A stretch of 64,000 nucleotides of DNA. Source: Streptomyces clavifer (lineage in GTDB: Bacteria > Actinomycetota > Actinomycetes > Streptomycetales > Streptomycetaceae). The position numbers and the translations under genes were made by a program. This document shows positions 8,758-17,265 of the stretch, in pieces (within the stretch, counting starts at the first letter, position 1; each line of letters begins with the position of its first letter). The DNA is taken from the NCBI GenBank assembly GCA_014651175.1, contig BMWJ01000002.1:1-64000 (forward strand), in the 5' to 3' direction. The notes below the pieces were generated by a model that saw only the letters and a list, made by a program, of their open reading frames with translations, ran no database searches and was not told the origin of the DNA.

Positions 8758-9543
8758 CTACTTGCCGGTCTCCCGCTCGTACGCCTTGAGCACCTCTTCG
8801 GTGGGGCCGTCCATCAGGAGCTCGCCCCGCTCCAGCCACAGCACCCGGTCGCAGGTGTCCCGGATGGTCTTGTTGTTGTGGCTGACGAGGAAGACGGTGC
8901 CCGCCTCCTTGCGCAGCTCGCGGATCCGCGCCTCGGAGCGGACCCGGAACTTGCGGTCACCGGTGGCCAGCGCCTCGTCGATCATGAGGACGTCGTGGTT
9001 CTTGGCCGCCGCGATCGAGAAGCGCAGTCGCGCCGCCATGCCCGAGGAGTACGTCCGCATGGGCAGCGTGATGAAGTCGCCCTTCTCGTTGATCCCCGAG
9101 AAGTCGACGATGTCCTGGTAGCGCGAGCGGATCTCCTCGCGGCTCATCCCCATCGCGAGGCCGCCGAGCACGACGTTGCGCTCACCGGTCAGGTCGCTCA
9201 TCAGCGCGGCGTTGACACCCAGCAGCGAGGGCTGGCCGTCCGTGTACACCTTGCCGTGCTCGGTCGGCAGCAGCCCGGCGATGGCCCGGAGCAGGGTGGA
9301 CTTGCCCGAGCCGTTGGTGCCGATGAGGCCGATGGCCTGACCACGGTAGGCGGTGAAGGAGACCCCCCGCACCGCGTGCACCTTGCGGACGCCGCGCGGC
9401 TCGCCCTTGCCGCGGCGCATGATCCGGCTGAGCGCCGCGGTGGCGCTGCCCTTGCCGCCCCCCGTCCCGTTGACCCGGTACACGATGTGTACGTCGTCGG
9501 CGATCACGGTGGGGATGTGTCCCTGGGAAGATTCCTCAGCCAC
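8758..9543 (-). CDS. ABC exporter ATPase, TagH/RfbE type
   Basis: A 261-residue ATP-binding subunit of a polysaccharide/teichoic-acid exporter. Walker A is GTNGSGKST (near residue 95), the signature region is YSSGMAARLRFSIA, Walker B is DVLMIDEALATGD, and the H-loop is FLVSHN. EALATGD and LLGVNAALMSDLTGERN are typical of the TagH/Wzt class. The GTG start lies inside the 3' end of the permease gene (8-bp overlap). It probably drives export of a lipid-linked glycan or phosphopolymer made by the genes upstream. It lacks the C-terminal carbohydrate-binding extension of some Wzt proteins. Confidence 0.93.
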   Translation of the reverse strand: MAEESSQGHIPTVIADDVHIVYRVNGTGGGKGSATAALSRIMRRGKGEPRGVRKVHAVRGVSFTAYRGQAIGLIGTNGSGKSTLLRAIAGLLPTEHGKVYTDGQPSLLGVNAALMSDLTGERNVVLGGLAMGMSREEIRSRYQDIVDFSGINEKGDFITLPMRTYSSGMAARLRFSIAAAKNHDVLMIDEALATGDRKFRVRSEARIRELRKEAGTVFLVSHNNKTIRDTCDRVLWLERGELLMDGPTEEVLKAYERETGK

Positions 9544-10465
9544 GGCCGTACCGTTCCTCTGCCTTCCAGAAGTACACGAAGCCCAGGACGCCCACCAGGA
9601 GCGACCAGGCGAGTCCCACGGCCCAGACGTGCTGCGGCAGGTTCTCGGAGCCGTAGCCGTCGATCAGCGCGAAGCGGACCAGGTCCATGTAGACGGCCGC
9701 GGGGTTGTACTGCAGCACGTCCGCGATCCACTGCGGCTTGTCGGCCAGCATCACCGGGATGGAGAACATGACACCCGAGGCGTACATCCAGGTACGCATG
9801 ACGAACGGCATCAGCTGCGCGAGGTCCGGGGTCTTGCTGCCCAGCCGGGCCATGACGAGCGCCAGGCCGGTGTTGAACAGGAACTGCATGGCGAGCGCCG
9901 GGACGATCAGGAGCCACGAGAGCGTGGGATAGCTGCCGAAGGCGATCGCCACGGCGAACAGCACGATCATCGAGTACAGCAGCTGCTGGAGCTGCTGGAG
10001 CGAGAACGAGACGGGCAGCGAGGCACGCGGGAAGTGCAGGGCCCTGACCAGGCCGAGGTTGCCGGCGATGGACCGCACCCCCGCCATGACCGAGCTCTGG
10101 GTGAAGGTGAAGACAAACACACCCGTGACCAGGAACGGGACGAAGACCTCCTGGCTCATCCCCCTGCTGGTGCCGAGGATGATCCCGAAGATCAGGAAGT
10201 AGACGAGGGCGTTCAGCAGCGGGGTGGCGACCTGCCACAGCTGGCCGAGCTTGGCCTGGCTGTACTGCGCGGTCAGCTTGGCCCTGGAGAACGCCAGGAT
10301 GAAGTGCCGGCGGCCCCAGAGCTGCCGGACGTACGCGAACAGCCCGGGCCTGGCGCCGCTCACCGTCAAGCCGTACTTGGCGGCCAGCCCGGAGGCACTC
10401 AGCCCCTCGTCGGCGGACGGCGGGCTGCTCAGCGCAATCCCGCCGTCGTGGGTCGTATCACTCAC
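9536..10465 (-). CDS. ABC-2 exporter permease, TagG/RfbD type
   Basis: A 309-residue integral membrane subunit with about six hydrophobic segments, for example ATPLLNALVYFLIFGIIL, VPFLVTGVFVFTFT and LYSMIVLFAVAIAFG. The N-terminal 45 residues are polar and cytoplasmic, ending in the amphipathic RQLWGRRHFILAFSRAKL usual before the first membrane segment of this family. The start is a GTG (SDTTHDGG). It forms the transporter with the overlapping ATPase gene. A 108-bp gap separates it from the glycosyltransferase gene, so an internal promoter is possible but none is obvious. Confidence 0.92.
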   Translation of the reverse strand: MSDTTHDGGIALSSPPSADEGLSASGLAAKYGLTVSGARPGLFAYVRQLWGRRHFILAFSRAKLTAQYSQAKLGQLWQVATPLLNALVYFLIFGIILGTSRGMSQEVFVPFLVTGVFVFTFTQSSVMAGVRSIAGNLGLVRALHFPRASLPVSFSLQQLQQLLYSMIVLFAVAIAFGSYPTLSWLLIVPALAMQFLFNTGLALVMARLGSKTPDLAQLMPFVMRTWMYASGVMFSIPVMLADKPQWIADVLQYNPAAVYMDLVRFALIDGYGSENLPQHVWAVGLAWSLLVGVLGFVYFWKAEERYGRG

Positions 10466-10573
10466 AGGTAAGAACTCTCGTCTTCACAATGCGCAGCCGG
10501 ACGCGGGTGCGGCCGAGGCGGACAGGTCCCCGTACACAACGAAACAGGGCTCATGGTCTCAGAGGAGAGCCTC

Positions 10574-11446
10574 TCAGATCACAGGCGGTCGGCCCAGTCT
10601 GGTCAGGCGCCACACCGTACGCCACCTCATGGGGCGCCGGGGTCCGCAGGGCTTCGTCCACCCTTCCCGGAAACCGCCGAACCACGCCCTCAGCGCGGGC
10701 AGGGAGGGCTTGCGCACCAGCGTGAGCAGCAGCCAGACCCCGACGTACACGGGGACCAGCGGTGCCGGCAGGTTCCGGCGGGCCAGCCAGACCCGGTTGC
10801 GGGCCACCATGCGGTGGTAGACCGCGTGCCGTGACGGGGCGGTGGTGGGGTGGTTGAGCACCATGTCCGCGCGGTAGTCGATCATCCAGCCGGCGTCGAG
10901 GGCCCGCCAGGCGAGGTCGGTCTCCTCGTGTGCGTAGAAGAAGTCGTCGGGGAGCGGGCCGACCTCGGCGATCACCCGGGTACGCACCGCGTTGGCCCCG
11001 CCGAGGAACGTCGTCACGCGGGAGGAGCGCATCGGGTCTGCCGCACGCAGCCGCGGGACGTGCCGGCGCTGGGTGACCCCGGTCTCGGGGTCGGCGATGC
11101 GGAAGGTGATGATGCCGAGCTCCGGGTCCGCCGCGAACGCCTGCCGGCACAGCTCGGCTGTGTCGTCCTTCGCCAGCAGCCCGTCGTCGTCGAGGAACAG
11201 CAGCACGTCCACGTCGGTGCCGGAGGCGCCGAACGCCTCGATGCCGACGTTGCGTCCGCCGGGGATGCCCAGGTTCTCGGGCAGCTCCACGGTCCGCACA
11301 CCCGCGGGAACGTCGGGGACCGGGGCGCCGTTGCCGACGACGACCACCTCGATCCGGTCGCCGTTCTGCCCGGCGACCGAGTCGAGGAGGGCACGCAGCT
11401 CGTCGGGCCGGTTGCCCATGGTGATGATGACTGCGCCGATTTTCAT
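10574..11446 (-). CDS. Family-2 glycosyltransferase (rhamnosyltransferase-like)
   Basis: A 290-residue GT-A fold enzyme. The N-terminal strand IGAVIITMGNRPDELRALLDS, the NLGIPGGRNVG motif, the DxD equivalent FLDDDGLL (about residues 85-92) and the EETDLAWRA acceptor-site motif identify a GT2 enzyme of the dTDP-rhamnose/galactofuranosyl type; the donor cannot be assigned. The C-terminus is basic and probably membrane-associated. The ATG at 11446 follows the CDP-alcohol phosphotransferase stop by 8 bp. It likely decorates the product of the adjoining phosphotransferases before export. Confidence 0.9.
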   Translation of the reverse strand: MKIGAVIITMGNRPDELRALLDSVAGQNGDRIEVVVVGNGAPVPDVPAGVRTVELPENLGIPGGRNVGIEAFGASGTDVDVLLFLDDDGLLAKDDTAELCRQAFAADPELGIITFRIADPETGVTQRRHVPRLRAADPMRSSRVTTFLGGANAVRTRVIAEVGPLPDDFFYAHEETDLAWRALDAGWMIDYRADMVLNHPTTAPSRHAVYHRMVARNRVWLARRNLPAPLVPVYVGVWLLLTLVRKPSLPALRAWFGGFREGWTKPCGPRRPMRWRTVWRLTRLGRPPVI

Positions 11447-11454
11447 GGGTGAGC

Positions 11455-12234
11455 TCACTTCAGCCTGCTGGACGCCAGGATCGACACCAGGTGCAGGACG
11501 GTCTGGAGAAGGGCGATGCCGGCCATGACCGCGACCGCGAGACGGCTGAAGAAGAAGTCGTCCCTGACGGTGTCGAGCACGGCCACCACCAGGATGACCA
11601 GCGACGCCTCGATGCCGAGGATCAGCCGGTGGAACTTGAGCGCACCGGCCGCCCGGCGGGCCAGCGCCATGCCGGAGGAGCGCGGCTCGGACGCGGATTC
11701 CTTGACGGGGGGCAGCCCGCCCTGGTGGCGGGCGACGCCGACGAGGTCGGTCTCGGCCTTGATCAGGATGGCGCCCAGCGCGGCGAGCGTGCCCAGGAAG
11801 GCCCACAGCCAGTCGATGCGCCCCGGGCCCCACAGGTCGGCGGCACGCAGGCCGAAGCCGACCAGCACCGCCGCGTCACAGAGATAGGCGGCCACCCGGT
11901 CCAGGTAGACCCCGCCCAGGGAGTACTGCTTCTTCCACCGCGCCACCTCGCCGTCGACGCAGTCGAACAGCAGGTAGAGCTGGACCGCGACCACGCCGAG
12001 CAGCGCGCCCGGGATGCCCGGGACCAGCAGAGCCGGAGCCGCGAGCACACCGGCGACGGTCATCACGTAGGTCAGCTGGTTGGGCGTGACCTTGGTGGTC
12101 ACCAGGCGCCGGGTGATGCGCAGCGAGATCTCGCGCATGTAGAGCCGACCCGCCCAGTGCTCGCCGCTGCGCCGGTCCTTCACACCCGGAGGGTGCACGA
12201 CCGGACGGAGTTCAGCTATGGATGGCTTTTGCAT
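11455..12234 (-). CDS. CDP-alcohol phosphotransferase family membrane protein, altered active site
   Basis: A 259-residue membrane protein with about six hydrophobic helices. The CDP-AP signature is present as DCVDGEVAR, then G (second of YSLGG), then VYLD. By the family pattern (D-x2-DG-x2-AR-x8-G-x3-D-x3-D), the last aspartate, usually the catalytic base, falls on Ala (LDRVAAY). The paralogue at 13995-15839 keeps it. The protein may use a different residue or be non-catalytic. The start is the ATG at 12234, inside the end of the dehydrogenase gene (23-bp overlap). The substrate is unknown. Confidence 0.85.
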   Translation of the reverse strand: MQKPSIAELRPVVHPPGVKDRRSGEHWAGRLYMREISLRITRRLVTTKVTPNQLTYVMTVAGVLAAPALLVPGIPGALLGVVAVQLYLLFDCVDGEVARWKKQYSLGGVYLDRVAAYLCDAAVLVGFGLRAADLWGPGRIDWLWAFLGTLAALGAILIKAETDLVGVARHQGGLPPVKESASEPRSSGMALARRAAGALKFHRLILGIEASLVILVVAVLDTVRDDFFFSRLAVAVMAGIALLQTVLHLVSILASSRLK

Positions 12235-13273
12235 AGTCGGCGTACGCGTCCCTGATCTGGTCGGTGGACAGGTTGAGGTGTTCCAGGATCGTGAAGCGTC
12301 CCGGGCGCGTCTGCGGGGCGTACTCGACGGCCCGCACGAACTCGTCGGGGGTGAACCCGATCTCGCCGGGCAGCACCGGCAGCCCGTGGCGCCGCAGTAC
12401 GGAAGCCATGTGCAGCGACTCCTCGCGGGCGCCCCGCAGGTGCATGGCGAAGCAGGCGCCGAGGCCGACCTGCTCGCCGTGGCTTGCCGCGCGCTTCGGG
12501 TACAGCAGGTCGAAGGCGTGGTTGATCTCGTGGCAGCCGCCCGAGGCTGGCCGGGAGTCCCCGGCGACCGACATCGAGATGCCGGTCAGGACGAGGCCCT
12601 CGGCCAGCACCTTGAGGAAGGCGTCGTCGCCGACCCCGCCGGGGTGACGCAGCACTGCCTCGCCCGCCTGCCGGGCCATGGCGGCGGCGAGTCCGTCGAT
12701 CTCCTCGCCCTGGATCTCGTGGGCCAGCTCCCAGTCGGCGACGCAGGAGATGTTGGAGACCGCGTCCCCGATGCCCGAGCGCACGTAGCGCGCGGGGGCC
12801 TCGCGGATCACGTCCAGGTCGATGACCACGGCGATCGGGGTGGGGACCCCGTAGGAGCCGCGTCCGTTGTCGTTGTCCAGGGTCGCGACCGGGGAGCAGA
12901 GCCCGTCGTGGGACAGGTTCGTCGCGACGGCGACCATGGGCATGCCGACCCGCGCCGCGGCGTACTTGGCCACGTCGATGATCTTTCCGCCGCCGAGGCC
13001 GACGAGGGCGTCGTAGCGGTTGCCCTTGATGCCGTCGGCGAGCCGCACCGCGGAGTCGATCGTGCCGTCGCCGACGGGGTACCAGTCGGCCCCCGGCAGC
13101 ACCGGCGCGAGCCTCTCGCGGAGGGCGAGTCCGGAACCTCCGCTGATCGCGATGGCGAGCTTGCCCGACGCGGAGATCCGCTGGTCGGCGAGGAGACCGG
13201 CCAGATCGTCCATCGCGCCGCGACGGATGTCGACGACGACCGGGGACGGGATGAGGCGGGTCAGTACAGGCAC
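12212..13273 (-). CDS. Glycerol-1-phosphate dehydrogenase-like (iron-containing ADH superfamily)
   Basis: A 353-residue protein related to archaeal/AraM-type sn-glycerol-1-phosphate dehydrogenase. It shows VGLGGGKIIDVAKYAA for NAD(P) binding, ATNLSHDGLCSPVAT, a metal-site Asp in SCVADWELAHE and metal-site histidines in GGCHEINHAFD and ASHGEQVG. It probably reduces a ketose or dihydroxyacetone phosphate to a polyol phosphate that is then cytidylated. The GTG at 13273 has AGGGAG six bases upstream and overlaps the nucleotidyltransferase stop by 13 bp; the frame remains open upstream but without support. The exact substrate is not readable from sequence. Confidence 0.85.
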   Translation of the reverse strand: MPVLTRLIPSPVVVDIRRGAMDDLAGLLADQRISASGKLAIAISGGSGLALRERLAPVLPGADWYPVGDGTIDSAVRLADGIKGNRYDALVGLGGGKIIDVAKYAAARVGMPMVAVATNLSHDGLCSPVATLDNDNGRGSYGVPTPIAVVIDLDVIREAPARYVRSGIGDAVSNISCVADWELAHEIQGEEIDGLAAAMARQAGEAVLRHPGGVGDDAFLKVLAEGLVLTGISMSVAGDSRPASGGCHEINHAFDLLYPKRAASHGEQVGLGACFAMHLRGAREESLHMASVLRRHGLPVLPGEIGFTPDEFVRAVEYAPQTRPGRFTILEHLNLSTDQIRDAYADYAKAIHS

Positions 13274-13998
13274 GCGATCTCCCTGCCCCGGGCGAGGTCG
13301 TCGTGGTTGTCGATCTCGACCCACGTGACCTCCCCGATGGGGGCGACGTCGACCGTGAAGCCGCGGTTCACGAGCTCCTGGTAGCCGTCCTCGTAGTAGA
13401 GGTCGGGGTCGCGCTCGAAGGTGGTCCTCAGCGCGTCGGCGAGCTCCTCGGCGGCCTCGGGCTCGATCAGCGTGACGCCGATGTACTCGCCGGTCGCGGT
13501 GGCGGGGTCCATCAGCTTGGTGATCCGCCGGACGCCCTGGTCGCCCTCGGTGATGACCTTCATCTCCTCGTCGGCGAGGTTCTTCACCGTGTCGAGGGCG
13601 AGGATGATCTTCTGGCCCTTGCCGCGGGCGTCCAGCAGGGTCCTCTCGACGGAGACCGGGTGCACGGTGTCGCCGTTGGCGAGGATGACGCCCTGCTTCA
13701 GGACCTCACGGGCGCACCAGAGGGAGTAGGCGTTGTTCCACTCCTCGGCCTTGTCGTTGTCGATCAGGGTCAGCTTCACGCCGTACGTGGCCTCGAACTC
13801 GGCCTTGCGGGCGTAGACCGCTTCCTTGCGGTAGCCGACGACGATCGCGACCTCGGTGAGTCCGACCTCGGCAAAGTTGGCGAGCGTCAGGTCGAGGACC
13901 GTCTTCTCGCCGTCGACGGGCACCAGCGCCTTGGGCAGGGTGTCCGTGTAGGGACGCAGACGGCGTCCGGCACCGGCAGCCAGTACGAGGCCGATCAT
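13261..13998 (-). CDS. LicC-like sugar/alcohol-phosphate nucleotidyltransferase
   Basis: A 245-residue Rossmann-type NTP transferase with the N-terminal pyrophosphorylase signature LAAGAGRRLRPYTDTLPKAL, then AEEWNNAYSLWCA, ILANGDTV, and a C-terminal WVEIDNHDDLARG. The NNAYSLW region resembles LicC phosphocholine cytidylyltransferases, so a CTP-dependent reaction feeding the two CDP-alcohol phosphotransferases is the simplest reading. The ATG at 13998 has AGGAGA in good position and overlaps the upstream stop as ATGA. It could instead be a sugar-1-phosphate nucleotidyltransferase. Confidence 0.88.
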   Translation of the reverse strand: MIGLVLAAGAGRRLRPYTDTLPKALVPVDGEKTVLDLTLANFAEVGLTEVAIVVGYRKEAVYARKAEFEATYGVKLTLIDNDKAEEWNNAYSLWCAREVLKQGVILANGDTVHPVSVERTLLDARGKGQKIILALDTVKNLADEEMKVITEGDQGVRRITKLMDPATATGEYIGVTLIEPEAAEELADALRTTFERDPDLYYEDGYQELVNRGFTVDVAPIGEVTWVEIDNHDDLARGREIACLY

Positions 13999-15839
13999 GC
14001 GAGTTCTCCTTCGTCGTGTACGGCGGGGGCCGAGGAGGACACCCAGAAGCGGATGGACTCCACGAGCACCACCAGAGCCACGGCCGCCGCGAGCGCGGTC
14101 AGAGCCGTGGTGAAAGCTGAGGCTCCGGTCAGCAGGGCGGCGAGTACGGCCACGACCAGGGTCCGGCCCTCGTGCCCGCCGATGGTGCGCACCAGCCACT
14201 GGGGCGGGGCGCCCGTACCGCCTCGGATGCGGTAGACCGTGTCGTAGTGATGGTAGGCGACGGCCGAAACCAGGCCGAATGCCGCCGGAACGGCGTGCGG
14301 TACGTCGCTGCGGGCCGCCAGGACGAGGACCGTGCAGTACTCCGCGGCCCGGAAGACCGGGGGCACGAGCCAGTCGAGGGCGCCCTTGAGCGGCCGTGAG
14401 ACCGCGAGGCCGGAGACGACCGCGTACACCCCTGCCGCGCCGACGGTCAGCCAGCTGCCGTAGGGCACGAAGAGTGCGGCGGCGACCAGCACCAGGGCTC
14501 CGGCGAGCGCCAGCAGCGGGGCGGTGAAGCCGCCGCCCGGACGCCGGACCACGGCGGCGACGGCCTGCGCGAGGGGCCCCGAGTCGGCGAGGTCGGCCAG
14601 TGCACCCGCTGCCCGGTCGGTGCGCTGCGCCTTGCGGGTCAGCGAGCGGAGCAGTCGGCCGGCCGTGGTGTAGCAGGCGGCCAGGGCGCAGCCCACGAGG
14701 AGGGCGTAGAAGACGATCCGGGGGGTCGTCACCGCGGTCAGCACGGCGATCATGGCCCAGCGCTCGCCGATGGGCAGCACTATCATCCGGCGCAGCCAGA
14801 CCGTCCAGCCGACGCTGTCGAGCTTGTCGGAGAGCGCGGCGGTGGGACTCGTGTTGGAGACCGCGTCGTGGTTGGCCTCGTTGAACGAGAAGTCGACGAC
14901 ATGGCGGCAGGCCTGGAGGACCATCGCGCCGAGCGCGAGGACCCATACGTCGTCGCCGCCGCGGGCGGCGCCGAGCGCGAGACCCGCGTAGTACGCGTAC
15001 TCCTTGGCCCGGTCGAAGGTGGCGTCCAGCCAGGCGCCCATCGTCGAGTACTGCAGCGAGTAGCGGGCGAGCTGCCCGTCGGTGCAGTCCAGGACGAAGG
15101 AGAGGAGCAGCAGCACCCCGGCCGCGACGTAGCCGCCTCGGGTGCCGGTCGCCGCGCTGCCCGCCGCGATCAGGGCGGTGATCAGGGAGGCGGTGGTGAC
15201 CTGGTTCGGGGTGAAGCCCCGGCGGGCGCACCAGCGGGCGATGTAGCGGGAGTACGGGCTGATGAAGAACGTGGTGAAGAACCCGTCGTGGGCCTTCACG
15301 GCGCTGCGCAGCCGTACCGCCTCGTCGTCGACAGCGGCGACGGCGGACCGGACGGCAGCGCGGTCCTCGGGGCCGTCGGGTACCGCGGCGGTGAGCGAGC
15401 CGAGCTCGGGACGCTGCACGGCGGTGCCCTCGGCGTCCAGGGCCGCGGCGAGGCGGCCGGGGACCGTGTGGTCCTCGGCGGCGGGTTCGGCGCCCGGGGG
15501 CGCGACGGGGCTTCCCGTGCCGACGCCCGCGCCGACGGCGGCCACGGCCGTGCGCAGGGCGCCCAGCACCGCGGCCCGTGCCTCGGGCTGCGCGGTGAGC
15601 GCTCCGGGCACGGTGGCGACGGCGAAGCGGGGGTCGGTCAGTCCGAGCCTGAGGGCATGGACGTGGCCGACGAAGCGGGGGTCCACGAGCGCGACGCGCT
15701 GGCTCGCGGGAACCGCGGCGAGCAGTTCGGCGGCCTCGGTCGCGTCGGTGGCGGCCCTTACATCGAAGCCGAGTGACCGCAGATCGTCCTCGAGCGACGA
15801 TCCGGGTACCGGCGCACCGGTGAGGATGGCGGTCGACAG
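13995..15839 (-). CDS. DUF5941-like domain fused to CDP-alcohol phosphotransferase, CTG start
   Basis: First gene of the surface-polymer operon. A GTG at 15686 gives 563 residues, but the same frame continues to a CTG at 15839 (614 residues) with AAGGAG nine bases upstream and an in-frame stop just before. The added 51 residues (STAILTGAPVPGSSLEDDL...) read as real protein and join smoothly to VDPRFVGHVHALRLGL. Residues about 1-220 form a soluble domain resembling DUF5941. The C-terminal half has about six membrane helices and a complete CDP-AP signature (DCTDGQLAR ... MGAWLDATFD). The product is unknown. Confidence 0.82.
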   Translation of the reverse strand: MSTAILTGAPVPGSSLEDDLRSLGFDVRAATDATEAAELLAAVPASQRVALVDPRFVGHVHALRLGLTDPRFAVATVPGALTAQPEARAAVLGALRTAVAAVGAGVGTGSPVAPPGAEPAAEDHTVPGRLAAALDAEGTAVQRPELGSLTAAVPDGPEDRAAVRSAVAAVDDEAVRLRSAVKAHDGFFTTFFISPYSRYIARWCARRGFTPNQVTTASLITALIAAGSAATGTRGGYVAAGVLLLLSFVLDCTDGQLARYSLQYSTMGAWLDATFDRAKEYAYYAGLALGAARGGDDVWVLALGAMVLQACRHVVDFSFNEANHDAVSNTSPTAALSDKLDSVGWTVWLRRMIVLPIGERWAMIAVLTAVTTPRIVFYALLVGCALAACYTTAGRLLRSLTRKAQRTDRAAGALADLADSGPLAQAVAAVVRRPGGGFTAPLLALAGALVLVAAALFVPYGSWLTVGAAGVYAVVSGLAVSRPLKGALDWLVPPVFRAAEYCTVLVLAARSDVPHAVPAAFGLVSAVAYHHYDTVYRIRGGTGAPPQWLVRTIGGHEGRTLVVAVLAALLTGASAFTTALTALAAAVALVVLVESIRFWVSSSAPAVHDEGELA

Positions 15840-16105
15840 ACGAACTCACTCCTTGGTGCTGACGGGAACAGCCCGCGACAGTGCGGCCCGGAGACGGGCC
15901 GGCGGGGCGCATCGGCTGAGGCTATCGGATGAACGGAAGGCCGAGTTCACCACCCGTTTGTGCTCCGTTCGGGTGAAGCGGCCATGATGCGGCGCCGTTC
16001 GCGATCATCATCGTCGATCGATGCCCCGCCCCACAAACCGCGTCCCGCCCGCGGTCGGGCGGCCGGGCGGGGGGAGGTACGCGGCGGGTCCCCCACCGGT
16101 CGGCC

Positions 16106-16111
16106 TAAGCT
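16106..16111 (+). promoter_or_regulatory. Leaderless-type -10 (TAAGCT) of the epimerase gene
   Basis: TAAGCT ends seven bases before the ATG at 16119 and there is no Shine-Dalgarno, the geometry of a leaderless Streptomyces transcript. The rest of 15840-16118 is the divergent promoter region shared with the minus-strand operon; nothing else was recognised in it. Confidence 0.55.
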
Positions 16112-16118
16112 GACGCGT

Positions 16119-17102
16119 ATGACGTGGTTGATCACAGGCGGGGCCGGTTACATCGGGGCACACGTGGCGAGGGCCATGACGGGGGCCGGGGAGAAGGTCG
16201 TCGTCCTCGACGACATCTCGACGGGTATCGCCGGCCGGCTGCCCGCGGACATCGAGCTGGTGCGCGGTTCCGCCCACGACCGCGGGCTGCTCGACCGGGT
16301 GCTGGCCGAGCACGCGATCACGGGTGTGGTGCATCTCGCGGCGAAGAAGCAGGTCGGCGAGTCCGTGGAGAAGCCGCTGCTCTACTACCGGGAGAACGTC
16401 ACCGGGCTCGCCGTGCTGCTGGAGGCCGTGGTCGCGGCCGGTGTGCGGCAGTTCCTCCTCTCCTCGTCGGCGGCGGTGTACGGCGTGCCGGACACGGACC
16501 TCATCGCGGAGGACACCCCGTGCGCGCCCATCAACCCGTACGGCGAGACCAAGCTCGTGGGCGAGTGGATGGTGCGGGCCGCGGGGCGGGCACACGGGAT
16601 CTCCACAGCCTGTCTGCGGTACTTCAACGTGGCGGGTACCGACCGGCCCGAGCTGTCCGACACAGGTGTCTTCAACGTCGTCCCGATGTTCTTCGACAGG
16701 CTGACGCGCGGTGAGGCACCGCGGATCTTCGGTGACGACTACCCGACGCCGGACGGCACCTGTGTCCGCGACTACATCCACGTCGCCGATCTGGCCGACG
16801 CGCATCTCGCTGTGGCGCGGAAGCTGGCCGGTCAGGGCGCCGGCGAGGACCTGACCGTGAACATCGGCCGCGGTGAGGGCGTATCGGTGCGGCAGCTCGC
16901 CGACCTGGTGGGCGAGGTCACCGGCCGTCCCGTGGAGCCCGTGGTCGAGGCGCGCAGGCCGGGGGACGCGGCCCGTGCCGTCGCGTCCGCCGACCGCATG
17001 ACCGAGGAGCTGGGGTGGACGGCCCGGCGCGGGGTGCGCGAGATGGTCGAGTCGGCGTGGGAGGGCTGGTGCCTGCGCCACCCGGAGGCCCGCGCCCAGT
17101 GA
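16119..17102 (+). CDS. UDP-glucose 4-epimerase family protein
   Basis: A 327-residue extended short-chain dehydrogenase. The NAD-binding GGAGYIGAHVARAM lies at the very N-terminus, catalytic SSSAAVYG and YGETK (YxxxK) follow, and LRYFNVAG and RDYIHVADLADAHL are GalE-type. UDP-glucose/UDP-galactose interconversion is likely, though other UDP-sugars are possible. The frame is open for 53 codons upstream, but family alignment and the TANNNT promoter place the start at 16119. It is divergent from the surface-polymer operon and may supply its sugar. Confidence 0.9.
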   Translation: MTWLITGGAGYIGAHVARAMTGAGEKVVVLDDISTGIAGRLPADIELVRGSAHDRGLLDRVLAEHAITGVVHLAAKKQVGESVEKPLLYYRENVTGLAVLLEAVVAAGVRQFLLSSSAAVYGVPDTDLIAEDTPCAPINPYGETKLVGEWMVRAAGRAHGISTACLRYFNVAGTDRPELSDTGVFNVVPMFFDRLTRGEAPRIFGDDYPTPDGTCVRDYIHVADLADAHLAVARKLAGQGAGEDLTVNIGRGEGVSVRQLADLVGEVTGRPVEPVVEARRPGDAARAVASADRMTEELGWTARRGVREMVESAWEGWCLRHPEARAQ

Positions 17103-17120
17103 TCCGCGACCCCGGGCCGA

Positions 17121-17156
17121 TGCTCTGACCTGCGAACGTTTCCGCAGGTCAGAGCA
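17121..17156 (+). terminator. Hairpin after the epimerase gene
   Basis: Perfect 14-bp stem TGCTCTGACCTGCG / CGCAGGTCAGAGCA with an 8-nt loop, 18 bp past the stop. Confidence 0.8.
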
Positions 17157-17265
17157 CATGACAACGGTGTTCAATGCCGTGTTGCCCGGTACCCCCCGCC
17201 CGTAGTTCACTGGCCACATCGGGCGGTCGGCGCCCGAGGGGTACGACGCGTTCCGGAGGCGTTCC

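Noticed and set aside
12212-13273. Archaeal-type ether-lipid synthesis (G1P dehydrogenase plus prenyl synthase plus CDP-alcohol transferase)
   Set aside because: No geranylgeranylglyceryl phosphate synthase or CDP-archaeol synthase was found, and the genes sit with a glycan exporter, so a surface polymer is more likely.
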